The notes under the pieces are model-generated. The model saw nothing but the letters and a program-made list of their open reading frames with translations. It searched no databases and was not told where the DNA came from. From Chitinophagaceae bacterium (GTDB lineage Bacteria; Bacteroidota; Bacteroidia; Chitinophagales; Chitinophagaceae), in the NCBI GenBank assembly GCA_021151685.1, contig JAGKWS010000014.1:15733-79732 (forward strand): 64,000 nt of DNA, read 5' to 3'. Positions 41,781-50,442 of this stretch are shown here, piece after piece; within the stretch, counting starts at the first letter, position 1, and every line of letters begins with the position of its first letter. A program made the translations under genes and the position numbers.

Positions 41781-42374
41781 ATGTCCCTACCCGCATACGA
41801 CTCGCTGACAGATAATGAGTTGGTGGCTTTATTGGCCACCAATCAGGCAGTGTTACGCATTATCAGAAGACGCACTGTAGATTATTCGCTCAATTTTCTG
41901 CGCAAGATGTACCCACAGGCTACCGATGATGTACTGACCGATGTGTACCACGATGCTCTGATAATACTGTACGAAAAAGCACGAGATGGCGAGCTGGTGC
42001 TTACTGCATCGCTGCAAACCTACCTGAATGCCGTATGCCGGTATCAGTTGCTGAACCGCCTGCGCCGCGAGGGCAAAACATTGCCCATACTGTCTATAGA
42101 CAATGATAGCCTGCCAGGCATTACAGACCATGCAGATACGATTGGTGAAGAAGATACCGACAAGATAGCCGCCATAGTAAAGGGGCTGGAACGGATGAAG
42201 GGAAAGGGTGACTGTTACGAGCTGTTGCTGATGGTGTACTATGGTAAACAACCTATGAAGGTTGTTGCACAACACTTTGGGTACAGTAGCGAGCAGGTAG
42301 CCAAAAACAAAAGTTATCATTGCCGGGAGACGCTGAGAACGCTGGCGCAAAACTTCCTGAAAAAGCTGTTATGA
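41781..42374 (+). CDS. Sigma-70 family RNA polymerase sigma factor
   Basis: 197 residues from the ATG at 41781; the longer frame from 41697 has an unlikely N-terminus. Region 2 shows LRKMYPQATDDVLTDVYHDALIILYEKARDG and LQTYLNAVCRYQLLNRLRRE. Region 4 shows YELLLMVYYGKQPMKVVAQHFGYSSEQVAKNKSYHCRETLR. This is a diverged ECF type. Its stop overlaps the ATG of the next gene (ATGA), so the two are translationally coupled, as for the sigma/membrane-partner pair at 29.2-30.1 kb. Confidence 0.82.
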   Translation: MSLPAYDSLTDNELVALLATNQAVLRIIRRRTVDYSLNFLRKMYPQATDDVLTDVYHDALIILYEKARDGELVLTASLQTYLNAVCRYQLLNRLRREGKTLPILSIDNDSLPGITDHADTIGEEDTDKIAAIVKGLERMKGKGDCYELLLMVYYGKQPMKVVAQHFGYSSEQVAKNKSYHCRETLRTLAQNFLKKLL

Positions 42375-43444
42375 GGCAGGAACTGGACATATTGCAACAG
42401 GTCTATGCCGAATGGATGGAACAATTGACAATAACATCGGCGGCACTTACCACTTATGTGGCAAGCGGTGAGGCTTTCTGGTCGTGGTTCAACGATATGG
42501 TGCTGGACCCCGATGAGCGCGAAATGCGCCTGCGGGCATTTTTGGAACAATATGTGGGGCGCGAACATGACGAATACTATACATTGTTTGTGGCATTGCG
42601 GCAGGAATACTTGTATCACCTGGCCGTATTGCATTGTGCCGGCCTTCCAACCGAAACCAGCAAGCGTTTGTTGCTGGTGGGGTATGCTCCTTTTACCAAA
42701 GAAGTGGCTATGTACCGGCTGATGGAGAAGGCTTTGGTGGCAGAGGGCCGTCGGTTGTTGAAAGAAAAACTGGATAGTAGGGACGACTGGGAGCTGAGCG
42801 ACACAGAAATATGCCGTGCTGCGACTATAGTGGCTGATGGTGAAAATCGAATTGCGCTAAAGGAGCAGTTGCAGCAGTGGCAGGCCGAGGATGACCAACA
42901 ACAAACACCCCACCGAAAGAAGCGATGGGTGTGGCCGTTATTGTTGCTGCGACTGGCGGCGGCTGCAGCCGTAGGTACTATGGCGGTAGTAGGTGTACAA
43001 AAATGGCGGCACAATAATGATGCTCATTGGGCCAATACACCGGCACTCCATACACCCACCACCAAGCCGTCAACTTCCCCGGGAATAGATACAGCATTGG
43101 TGGATAGTGTGGCTATACCCAACCACACGCAGCCATCAGGCGCAGACGAGCGAGCGGTGGCCACCATGCCTGATGTTTGGCTGGCAGGACATGCGGCCGA
43201 AAAAGACAAAACAGATACGCTGACGAATGTAACAATTGTGCTGACTACTGCTGGTGGAGCGGTGCAAAAAATAGAATCGGCAGATGGAACGTTTATGTTC
43301 CACCTGCCGGTAAATAAGGATTTTGTGTTGTCGGGCGTTTGTGCGGGTTATACATCGGCACAGGTATCGCTCTGTACCAGAGGGCTGAAACGGGGCAGCA
43401 AAAACGATACGATTGCGGCTGTGCTGCGTTTTATAAAGAATTAG
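42371..43444 (+). CDS. Membrane protein partnered with the sigma factor, probable anti-sigma
   Basis: 357 residues from the ATG at 42371, which overlaps the sigma stop. The N-terminal 190 residues are cytoplasmic and helical (VYAEWMEQLTITSAALTTYV, SWFNDMVLDPDEREMRLRAFL). A single TM helix (VWPLLLLRLAAAAAVGTMAVVGV) is followed by a Thr/Pro-rich linker. A C-terminal extracytoplasmic beta-domain follows (NVTIVLTTAGGAVQKIESADGTFMFHLPVNKDFVLSGVCAGYTSAQV) that resembles a carboxypeptidase-regulatory-like fold. It probably senses an envelope signal and controls the sigma factor. I know no named family. Confidence 0.68.
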   Translation: MRQELDILQQVYAEWMEQLTITSAALTTYVASGEAFWSWFNDMVLDPDEREMRLRAFLEQYVGREHDEYYTLFVALRQEYLYHLAVLHCAGLPTETSKRLLLVGYAPFTKEVAMYRLMEKALVAEGRRLLKEKLDSRDDWELSDTEICRAATIVADGENRIALKEQLQQWQAEDDQQQTPHRKKRWVWPLLLLRLAAAAAVGTMAVVGVQKWRHNNDAHWANTPALHTPTTKPSTSPGIDTALVDSVAIPNHTQPSGADERAVATMPDVWLAGHAAEKDKTDTLTNVTIVLTTAGGAVQKIESADGTFMFHLPVNKDFVLSGVCAGYTSAQVSLCTRGLKRGSKNDTIAAVLRFIKN

Positions 43445-43453
43445 CAACCCGGG

Positions 43454-44261
43454 TTATTGCTCCCAAACGTCATGTTCCTTGTTGAATATGGTTTGTTCTG
43501 TTTTTTTGCCGGCATAGAGTGCTTCCATTGGCGATAGCTCCATTTCGCTGAAACTCAAACCGTTCATCTGGCTTTCTTTGATGATGCGGCTGCTGAAACG
43601 CCTGCCCTCAAAAAACTCATCCCAACTGGCTCGTACCATATCCTGATGGCTGCTTATAGGCTCCCCGTTGGTCAGTATCGGCCGTGCATCGGGATAGTAT
43701 ATCCAAAACATAGCTTGTGAGCCACGGTACTGGTTATTGGCATCGTACACATCGCGCACGGGGGCAATGCCCGCTATGCGCACCACTATCTGGCCGGTAT
43801 TTCTGTCAAACAGCCAATCTTCCTTGATGCGATACCGGGTAATGGTTTCCGGCTTAAAGTCGTGCTCTACTACCTGTATTACCTCGGTTCCATCTACATC
43901 AATCACTACCACCGTATCGGCAGCCGGGAACATCAGGTCGTGTAGTTCTTTTTTTGTCATTACGGTTGTAAAACGGTCGTCTGCCGTACTGTAGGCAGTT
44001 ATTTTTCCCCGGTTTATGGCATCTATCAGTACTTCTATCAGCATGCCGCCACCGGTACGTTCATCTCCGGCATACATCAGCGATGCGTTTTGCTTTTCCA
44101 ACACATTTATTTCCCGCCATACACGCTTTTGCCACAGCAGGTCATCTTGTCTTACCTGTTGCCACGGCAATGGTGTGGTTTGTTTGCTGGGCAAAGCAGG
44201 TAGTATGAGTAGCGATTAGTAGTGTGGCTGCACCCGCAACCTGTAGCATTTTGTGTAGCAT
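43454..44261 (-). pseudogene. gldN: GldN-like gliding/T9SS protein with a frameshift after the signal peptide
   Basis: The main frame (43454-44194) matches GldN: WQQVRQDDLLWQKRVWREINVLEKQN and RYRIKEDWLFDRNTGQIVVRIAGIAP. Then come WIYYPDARPILTN and FEGRRFSSRI. It lacks a proper start; only a TTG at 44194 exists. Just upstream in a different frame, ATG at 44261 encodes MLHKMLQVAGAATLLIATHT then TCFAQ, a perfect signal peptide. The two frames differ by one base. So either a one-base frameshift has broken this gene or the sequence has an error. The gene stands alone, away from the usual gldKLMN operon, so it is likely a diverged paralogue. Confidence 0.8.
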
Positions 44262-44275
44262 CTTACTGTGTTTTT

Positions 44276-44345
44276 GCTGTTAGAAAATGTGATTCCGCAT
44301 CATGCCATTCGGGCATTCTACCGATTGATAGCATTTTCTGACAGC
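44276..44345. repeat. Long imperfect hairpin upstream of the GldN-like gene
   Basis: GCTGTTAGAAAATG (44276-44289) pairs with CATTTTCTGACAGC (44332-44345) with one mismatch, and ATGCC/GGCAT (near 44302-44315) forms the tip. It lies between the WbqC stop and the GldN signal-peptide start, so it could be a terminator or a leader structure. Confidence 0.6.
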
Positions 44346-44372
44346 AGGTAACAAGATGCCGGCAACTTTTTT

Positions 44373-44978
44373 TTATTGTGGGCGTGCGGCCCTCAGCCAT
44401 GTTGCTGCATGGGGCCCTTCGGAGAATAGTAAGTCGAGTATGCTCAGGCCGGGAATAAAGCCGAACCGCTCGGCAAATACCTGGTAATAGGTGTGGGTGC
44501 CGGCATCGTATGTGCGTGCGTGCCTGAGGTCTGCATGCCCCGGGTATTCGGGTTGCCAAATGGTGGTTTCTTCTATAACAAATGGCAGCTTCAATTGTTT
44601 GCGAGTCCACTCGATAGTAGCACGGCAAAACTGCGTGAGGTGTGTATATTCCTGCTCGTACAACCGTGCCAGTTCTGGCTCGTAATAAGAGAAAAAAGGC
44701 GATCGGTTGTAGGCCGACACAATGGTGCGCCAGTGCTGTATTTGCCAGCGGTAGTCGTTGGCTATGCGTACATTGTTCATTGCCACCCGCTGTTCACGCC
44801 CGTGGGTAAGTGGTACGGTCAGCAGTATGGTATTGTTGGCCCCGGCTATACGGTAGCGGTTGCGGTCGGTCATTTTTACATAATGCTCATGCCCGTCCAG
44901 CATCAGGCTATGGGCATCCATAACCTGCATCCACCAGCCAACAGAGGGAAAAACCAGAAAGGGCGAAACTACCTGCAT
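44373..44978 (-). CDS. WbqC family protein
   Basis: 201 residues with the family pattern: N-terminal FPSVGWWMQVMDA, DGHEHYVKMTDRNRYRIAG, LTVPLTHGREQRV, WRQIQHWRTIVSAYNRSPFF and YYEPELARLY. The N-terminal Gly-rich and Trp-containing core resembles other proteins linked to polysaccharide loci. The biochemical activity is not established. It is followed by the GldN-like gene on the same strand after a structured 112-base gap. Confidence 0.82.
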   Translation of the reverse strand: MQVVSPFLVFPSVGWWMQVMDAHSLMLDGHEHYVKMTDRNRYRIAGANNTILLTVPLTHGREQRVAMNNVRIANDYRWQIQHWRTIVSAYNRSPFFSYYEPELARLYEQEYTHLTQFCRATIEWTRKQLKLPFVIEETTIWQPEYPGHADLRHARTYDAGTHTYYQVFAERFGFIPGLSILDLLFSEGPHAATWLRAARPQ

Positions 44979-45032
44979 GGTGCAAAGCTATTGCAAAAAA
45001 CACCGCTCGGGTAATGGTAGGCGCATTGCAGG

Positions 45033-46154
45033 CTAACCCAATTGCGGGTGTTCGGTACTGCCCAGTATTTTCAGCATTTTGCCGTGGGCGTATAATGCGC
45101 TGCGGAAGGTGGGCATTACCTGATAGGGTATGCCATGCTCTGCTGCTACGGCTGCCACAATCCTGGCAATGCGTGGGTAATGTATGTGGCAGATGTGCGG
45201 GAACAGGTGATGCTCTATCTGAAAATTGAGACCGCCTATGTACCAGCATACCAGTTTGTTGTTGGGAGCAAAGTCGGCAGTGTTCAGTATCTGGTGTACG
45301 GCCCAGTTGTTTTCCATTTTGCGCTTGTCGTCGGGCTCGGCAAAGTCGGATGTTTCTATAACGTGTGCCGGCTGAAAGATGCAAGCCAGCGAGAAGCCCG
45401 CAATGAACTGCATGAGCACTATGCCCAATACTATGTGCTGCCATGCAATGCCACTGAATAGTACGGGCAATACAATCATGTACAGGACGTATACTACCTT
45501 CAGCAGTGTAAGCTCCAGTATGCCCCTTGCGAAAGATATTTTTTCCTTGGCCAGCAAGCCCGATTTCCGGTAGCGCACCAGCATGATGTAGTCTTTTGCC
45601 GTAACCCAGTACAGGTTCATGAGCGAGTAGACAAACCATGCATAGATGTGCTGGTATTTATGATGTTTCAGCAAAGGTTTGGCCGGAGACATGCGTAGCA
45701 GTACGCCTGCTTCTATGTCTTGGTCCAGCCCTTCTATATTGGTGTAGGTATGGTGCAGTATGTTGTGCTGTATGCGCCAGTTGCGGGCGTAACCGCCCAG
45801 CAGGTTCAGTACGCCACCCAGCAGTGTATTTACAGTTTTGTTGTGGGCATACGCACCATGATTGCTGTCGTGCATGACACTGGTACCTATACCTACAATG
45901 CCGGCCCCCATAAGCAGGCACAAGCCGTAGAAAAGCCACAGATGCGAAGCGGTAAGCCCCGTAACAATGATGAGGTACGGGACAAAGTACATAGACAGCA
46001 TAACGGCTGTTTTGATGTACATGGCCGTATTGGAATAGGGCGAAATGTTGTTGGATGTGAAATACTCTTGTACGCGTGCTTTAAGAGTGGTGTAAAAATC
46101 GTCCTGGCCTTTTGGGGCAAACTTTACTAATTGCTTCTTTGTTACTTCGCTCAC
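45033..46154 (-). CDS. Front-end fatty acid desaturase (delta-5/6-like), paralogue 1
   Basis: 373 residues from GTG. Three His boxes of the membrane desaturase family are present: HDSNHGAYA, HNILHHTYTN, and QIEHHLFPHICHIHYP, where Q-x-E-H-H replaces H-x-x-H-H as in front-end desaturases. Several hydrophobic segments flank them. No cytochrome b5 domain is fused, so electrons must come from a separate donor. It would introduce a double bond into acyl chains for membrane fluidity. A paralogue with the same boxes lies at 60.5-61.6 kb. Confidence 0.9.
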   Translation of the reverse strand: MSEVTKKQLVKFAPKGQDDFYTTLKARVQEYFTSNNISPYSNTAMYIKTAVMLSMYFVPYLIIVTGLTASHLWLFYGLCLLMGAGIVGIGTSVMHDSNHGAYAHNKTVNTLLGGVLNLLGGYARNWRIQHNILHHTYTNIEGLDQDIEAGVLLRMSPAKPLLKHHKYQHIYAWFVYSLMNLYWVTAKDYIMLVRYRKSGLLAKEKISFARGILELTLLKVVYVLYMIVLPVLFSGIAWQHIVLGIVLMQFIAGFSLACIFQPAHVIETSDFAEPDDKRKMENNWAVHQILNTADFAPNNKLVCWYIGGLNFQIEHHLFPHICHIHYPRIARIVAAVAAEHGIPYQVMPTFRSALYAHGKMLKILGSTEHPQLG

Positions 46155-46374
46155 TTCGTGAAATTATATGGAGCGAATGTAGGTAATAAATAATCATGAT
46201 ACCCTGATAGGCGTTAGATATAACAAAGATATAGTGAAGCAAACACGCTTTTTGAGCCTATTTTAACATACCCGATTGTCTGCAGGCCCGTAATATTGCA
46301 CCCCCTTAAAAAAACACTATACAGGAAATGCAGCAATTTGTGTTATCTTGGTGTTTTAGGCGGCAACTATTTTT

Positions 46375-46971
46375 ATGGCAGATTTCGGACTTACGGCAAA
46401 AGACTTTTCACAGATTGTAACGGTTACGTTTACACTGTTTGCAGTGATAGATGTCCTCGGCTCGCTGCCGGTAATCATAGGCATCAAAAAAAAGATGGGC
46501 GACATAAATGCTATGCAGGCAACTTTGGTGTCTGGTGCGTTGATGTTGTTGTTTTTCCTTATCGGCGAGCAGATGTTGCAATTTATGGGGCTGGATATAA
46601 AGTCCTTTGCTATTGCCGGTTCTATTGTCATATTTATCTTGGGGTTAGAGATGGTACTCGGACTCGAGTTCTTTAAACCCGATAAAGATGCCAAGACGAG
46701 TACGCTTGTTCCGGTGGCGTTTCCGCTGATAGCGGGGTCTGGTACGCTTACAACAGTTATGTCGCTGAAGGCTGCCTATCAGTACTACAATATTCTGATA
46801 GCAATATTCATAAACCTTATTGTCATTTACATCACGCTACGTTCGGTAAATGTGCTGGAGCGATTGTTAGGGCCATCGGGTATATTGGTGATCCGTAAGT
46901 TTTTTGGTGTAATACTGTTGGCTATAGCGGTGAAGATATTTATGAATAACACGGGATTGGTGGCGCACTGA
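46375..46971 (+). CDS. MarC family integral membrane protein
   Basis: 198 residues with about six hydrophobic segments. The motif VLGSLPVIIGIKKKMGD near the N-terminus and PLIAGSGTLTTVMSL in the middle are typical of MarC. Members are inner-membrane proteins of unclear transport or tolerance function. It is separated from its neighbours by 90-220 bases, so it is probably a single-gene unit. Confidence 0.9.
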   Translation: MADFGLTAKDFSQIVTVTFTLFAVIDVLGSLPVIIGIKKKMGDINAMQATLVSGALMLLFFLIGEQMLQFMGLDIKSFAIAGSIVIFILGLEMVLGLEFFKPDKDAKTSTLVPVAFPLIAGSGTLTTVMSLKAAYQYYNILIAIFINLIVIYITLRSVNVLERLLGPSGILVIRKFFGVILLAIAVKIFMNNTGLVAH

Positions 46972-46980
46972 TAAAAAAAG

Positions 46981-47012
46981 TTGAATAGATATAACATAAA
47001 CCCTTACCTTTG
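46981..47012 (+). promoter_or_regulatory. Promoter of the L31 gene: TTG, 21 bases, TACCTTTG
   Basis: TTG at 46981-46983 and TACCTTTG at 47005-47012 have consensus Bacteroidota -33/-7 spacing. The leader is about 45-50 bases to the ATG at 47063. Confidence 0.75.
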
Positions 47013-47062
47013 CTGCCTTATTGAACGCATGGCCAAATCCATGCTCTTAAAAAAGCATAAAA

Positions 47063-47314
47063 ATGAAAAAAGGACTTCATCCGGAATCGTATCGTCTTGT
47101 TGTTTTCAAAGACATGTCTAATGAAACAACTTTCCTCACTCGTTCTGCTGCACCAACAAAAGAAACGATTATTTGGGAAGATGGTAAAGAGTATCCCGTT
47201 ATCAAAGTGGAAATTTCAAACACTTCGCATCCTTTCTACACTGGTAAGTCTATGTTCGTAGACACCGCAGGTCGTATCGAGAAGTTCAGAAAGCGTTACG
47301 AAAAGAAAGCTTAA
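47063..47314 (+). CDS. rpmE2: 50S ribosomal protein L31, type B
   Basis: 83 residues: [20 protein letters not shown] ... [24 protein letters not shown]. It lacks the CxxC zinc-ribbon of type A L31, so it is the zinc-independent form. It is a component of the large ribosomal subunit at the central protuberance. A good promoter and a hairpin terminator make it a single-gene unit. Confidence 0.96.
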   Translation: MKKGLHPESYRLVVFKDMSNETTFLTRSAAPTKETIIWEDGKEYPVIKVEISNTSHPFYTGKSMFVDTAGRIEKFRKRYEKKA

Positions 47315-47334
47315 TTTTCTGCTACAATATTTCG

Positions 47335-47363
47335 AAGGCCGTGCATTTTGTACGGCCTTTTTG
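47335..47363 (+). terminator. Terminator after the L31 gene
   Basis: AAGGCCGT (47335-47342) pairs with ACGGCCTT (47352-47359), followed by TTTTGTTTTG. Confidence 0.85.
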
Positions 47364-47373
47364 TTTTGTACCC

Positions 47374-47381
47374 TATATTTG
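47374..47381 (+). promoter_or_regulatory. TAnnTTTG box (TATATTTG) for the GlmU-like gene
   Basis: TATATTTG ends 19 bases before the ATG at 47401; TTTG at 47347-47350 could be the upstream element, though inside the terminator. Confidence 0.5.
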
Positions 47382-47400
47382 AACCATACAAAAATGCCCC

Positions 47401-48585
47401 ATGACGAGTATAATAGCGTTTGATAGTACTGTAAGACAAAATATGCTGCCGTTTGCACACACCCGCCCTGTAGCCGATATACGGTGTGGTATACTGACGA
47501 TGCGCGAGCGATGGGCTTTGTACATGGGCCACGTCAGTGGAACTCTTACAGAAAGCTACCTGAGTATATTATTTCCACACTCTGCCACAGGTAATACTAT
47601 TTATGTAAACGGTGCGGTATTTGCCGATGCTGCCATGGCCAACGCAATAAAGTTGCTGCCGATGGGGGCTGCGTTGCGTGCTGGTAGTACGGTGTTGGCT
47701 GTGCGTGTGCCTGCCTGGACCGGCTCTTTGGTCGAATTCAATGACTACATAGAAACATTGCCAGTGTCTGAATATACAGGTTCGGTAATGGCATTGTCGC
47801 AAATATGGGATATTTTTTCGCTGAACGATACCGCCATACGTGCCGATTATGCGGCTATAACTGCTGGCCGCACCAGTGCCCCCGTGCCCGATGGGGTAAT
47901 TGTGACCGGAAAAGAACAACTGTTCATAGAACCGGGGGCCAACATCTATGCCGGATGCATTATAAATGCAGCTACAGGCCCCGTATACATAGGTAAGGAT
48001 GCGGAGGTGCTGGAAGGCACTATGATGCGGGGCCCTATAGCTATTGGCGACCATGCTGCGGTGAAGATGGGTGCCAAGCTGTATGGTGCTACTACCATTG
48101 GCCCCGGCTGCAAGGTGGGCGGCGAGATAAACAATGTGGTGTTTTTTTCCAATAGCAATAAAGGGCACGATGGCTATCTGGGTAATGCAGTGATAGGAGA
48201 GTGGTGCAACCTGGGGGCCGATACCAACTGCTCTAACCTGAAAAATAACTACGATACGGTAAAGATACGGCACGAGGCCAGTGGCAAAGATGTATCTACC
48301 GGGCTCACTTTCTGTGGTTTGCTGATGGGCGATCATTCCAAGTGTGGCATCAATACCATGTTCAATACAGGTACTGTAGTAGGTGTGTTTTGTAATATAT
48401 ATGGTGGCGGTTTCCCCGATAAATATATCCCATCTTTCTCATGGGGGGGCAGTGATGGCTTCACTACCTATCAGTTCAGCAAGGCGATGGAAACTGCCGA
48501 ACGGGTTTTTGCAAGGCGCAACAAGGTGCTGGTACCGGCCGAAATAGCGATGCTACAGCATATTTACGGGCAATATGCCCGATAA
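47401..48585 (+). CDS. GlmU-like sugar nucleotidyltransferase family protein
   Basis: 394 residues. The N-terminal 150 residues resemble a reduced nucleotidyltransferase domain (FAHTRPVADIRCGILTMRERW) that lacks the canonical GxGTRM loop. The C-terminal part is a left-handed beta-helix with hexapeptide repeats (IEPGANIYAGCIINAATGPVYIGKDAEVLEGTMMRGPIAIGDHAAVKMGAKLYGATTIG shown by its I/V-G-x periodicity). Bacteroidota annotate this as 'GlmU family' or putative sugar nucleotidyltransferase. The role may be in nucleotide-sugar or envelope precursor synthesis. It ends within a bidirectional hairpin. Confidence 0.8.
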   Translation: MTSIIAFDSTVRQNMLPFAHTRPVADIRCGILTMRERWALYMGHVSGTLTESYLSILFPHSATGNTIYVNGAVFADAAMANAIKLLPMGAALRAGSTVLAVRVPAWTGSLVEFNDYIETLPVSEYTGSVMALSQIWDIFSLNDTAIRADYAAITAGRTSAPVPDGVIVTGKEQLFIEPGANIYAGCIINAATGPVYIGKDAEVLEGTMMRGPIAIGDHAAVKMGAKLYGATTIGPGCKVGGEINNVVFFSNSNKGHDGYLGNAVIGEWCNLGADTNCSNLKNNYDTVKIRHEASGKDVSTGLTFCGLLMGDHSKCGINTMFNTGTVVGVFCNIYGGGFPDKYIPSFSWGGSDGFTTYQFSKAMETAERVFARRNKVLVPAEIAMLQHIYGQYAR

Positions 48586-48627
48586 ACAGAACGCCCGCAA
48601 TCGTATAAGATAGCGGGCGTTCTGTTT
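48584..48627. terminator. Bidirectional terminator
   Basis: AAACAGAACGCCCGC (48584-48598) pairs perfectly with GCGGGCGTTCTGTTT (48613-48627). The stem begins inside the stop codon of the GlmU-like gene and lies 20 bases from the convergent gene. Confidence 0.88.
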
Positions 48628-48647
48628 ATATCTGTTTCTGGCAGTTA

Positions 48648-49094
48648 CTACCACATAGTTGCAGCAACTAATACCAGCGTCCAAAAGAATACACCAGCAA
48701 TGCCAATAACAATACCAGCCTTTGCCCGGTTTTTCTTGCAGGAGTCGGGTCTCATGCCGCGTGCGCCATATGCAAGACCCGCAATCAATAATGGAGGAAA
48801 GTAGAACCAACCCAAAATGGAAAGCCACATAGATGTAGTGCCTGCACGGCCACATTTTCTGTTATTGTTGTGCTTGTGACAGTTACAGCCACAGTCGTCT
48901 TTTTCGCAATCGTGCCGATTGCCAGCGAATAAAGCAACCGCTTTTTCTATTCGGGTGGCATCATGTTCATCAGAAATCCGATGGGTTGATTGGGTGGTAA
49001 GTGTATGCTTTTTTACCAGTATGCCGGCATGTGCGGCATTGGTGTTGAAAAGCAAAGAAGATAATAGCAGGATTATGAAGGTAATCTGTCGCAT
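48648..49094 (-). CDS. Membrane protein with Cys/His-rich loop (DUF4190-like)
   Basis: 148 residues. Signal peptide MRQITFIILLLSSLLFNTNA AHA is followed by a soluble segment ending in a dense Cys/His loop (HDCEKDDCGCNCHKHNNNRKC). Two TM helices come next: MWLSILGWFYFPPLLIAGLAYG and AGIVIGIAGVFFWTLVLVAATM. The pair of TM segments with the polar loop resembles DUF4190-type proteins. The Cys/His cluster may bind metal. Function unknown; conserved in Bacteroidota by my recollection. Confidence 0.7.
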   Translation of the reverse strand: MRQITFIILLLSSLLFNTNAAHAGILVKKHTLTTQSTHRISDEHDATRIEKAVALFAGNRHDCEKDDCGCNCHKHNNNRKCGRAGTTSMWLSILGWFYFPPLLIAGLAYGARGMRPDSCKKNRAKAGIVIGIAGVFFWTLVLVAATMW

Positions 49095-49259
49095 GTGTGT
49101 CTGTTGTAAGCGTTTGTACGTTAATTGGTTTATTGCATAAAACTATGGAAAATCCATATAATAAACGGTATATGTTGCTATGTATTGTTTATTGCGAAAG
49201 AAAAAATCTGAAAACTACCGGGCATGGCTGCTTAAATTTGTATTTCAATTTCAGTATAC

Positions 49260-49538
49260 ATGCGTTCTACAGTCATTTTATTTTGTTCGGTTCTGTTGTT
49301 TTCCTGCGGTAATCAAAACAATTCATCTACAGACACTGCCAACACAGGTACTGTAGAAATGAATATGGAAGCACCCAAAGAACCCATTGATCCTAAAACC
49401 CATGTAGACCCGGTTTGTGGTATGGAGTGGGACAATGAGTGGACAGATATGACCGTATACAAAGGCGATACCATGCGCTTTTGTGGCGAAGGTTGCAAGA
49501 TGGCTTTTGAAGCCCGCCCTCAGAAGTACGTGAAATAG
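49260..49538 (+). CDS. YHS-domain lipoprotein
   Basis: 92 residues. The signal peptide with lipobox (MRSTVILFCSVLLFSCGN) puts Cys 16 at the mature N-terminus. After a linker comes a YHS domain: HVDPVCGMEW ... YKGDTMRFCGEGCKMAFEARPQKYV, with metal-binding-type Cys. YHS domains are associated with heavy-metal handling (copper and lead transporters). It is anchored in the envelope, most likely as a small metal-binding lipoprotein. Confidence 0.88.
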   Translation: MRSTVILFCSVLLFSCGNQNNSSTDTANTGTVEMNMEAPKEPIDPKTHVDPVCGMEWDNEWTDMTVYKGDTMRFCGEGCKMAFEARPQKYVK

Positions 49539-49545
49539 CCAGCCG

Positions 49546-50298
49546 TTAGTGCGGTTTGCTGCTTTTCTTGCTTGCCCGCAGGTTCAGCATCTCTACCAGT
49601 ACCGAGAAGGCCATGGCAAAGTACACATATCCCTTGGGTATGCCGCGCTCGAAGGCTTCGGCTATCAGGCTTACACCTATGAGCAGCAGGAACGATAGTG
49701 CCAGCATTTTTACGGTAGGGTGGTCGTTCACAAATTTGCTTACTGCGCCAGAAGCAAACAGCATAATGCCCACTGCTACAATTACGGCAGCTATCATTAC
49801 GCCTACATGGTCTGCCATGCCTACAGCGGTAATTACCGAATCGAGCGAGAAGATGATGTCCAGCAGCAGTATCTGAATGATGATACTGCCAAAGGTATTG
49901 GCCTTGGGGTCTTTCTCTTCGTGCTCGCCGCCTTCCAGTTTTTCGTGAATCTCGGCAGTACTCTTATAAATGAGGAAGAGACCACCCACCAGCAGTATCA
50001 GGTCGCGGCCAGATATAGACAATGTTTCCAGCAGATGATGGTCGGCAACACCTACCCATGCACCAACATTAAAGAGTTCTCCCTTCAGGCGCATTACCCA
50101 ATTTATAGACAGCAGCAGCAAAACACGGGTTATCATGGCCAATGCAAGGCCGGTCTTACGGGCTTTGTCCTGCTGGTGGGCGGGTAGTTTGCCAGTAAGT
50201 ATAGAGATGAATACAATGTTATCTATCCCGAGTACAATTTCCATTACGGTAAGTGTAATCAGCGAAATCCAGATTTCGGGATTGGTAAGCCATTCCAT
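49546..50298 (-). CDS. TerC family membrane protein
   Basis: 250 residues from the ATG at 50298 (MEWLTNPEIW); the longer frame has a non-typical N-terminus. Family signature motifs are ITLTVMEIVLGIDNIVFISIL and LLLDIIFSLDSVITAVGM, both with the conserved acidic residue inside a TM segment. There are seven or eight TM helices. TerC proteins are linked to tellurite resistance, manganese or other metal export and envelope metal supply. The adjacent YHS lipoprotein supports a metal link, though it is on the opposite strand. Confidence 0.92.
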   Translation of the reverse strand: MEWLTNPEIWISLITLTVMEIVLGIDNIVFISILTGKLPAHQQDKARKTGLALAMITRVLLLLSINWVMRLKGELFNVGAWVGVADHHLLETLSISGRDLILLVGGLFLIYKSTAEIHEKLEGGEHEEKDPKANTFGSIIIQILLLDIIFSLDSVITAVGMADHVGVMIAAVIVAVGIMLFASGAVSKFVNDHPTVKMLALSFLLLIGVSLIAEAFERGIPKGYVYFAMAFSVLVEMLNLRASKKSSKPH

Positions 50299-50442
50299 GG
50301 TGTTGTAGTGGTCGTTTTTTTTCAGACCGCTGCAAAAGTAATGCAGGAAATAATGTGTTGCGTGTTTTACACATACAGGCAGCATCTGTGTGGTTACAAC
50401 ATATGGTTCGGCATAATCATTGTACCTTGCCGGGGCAACTAT

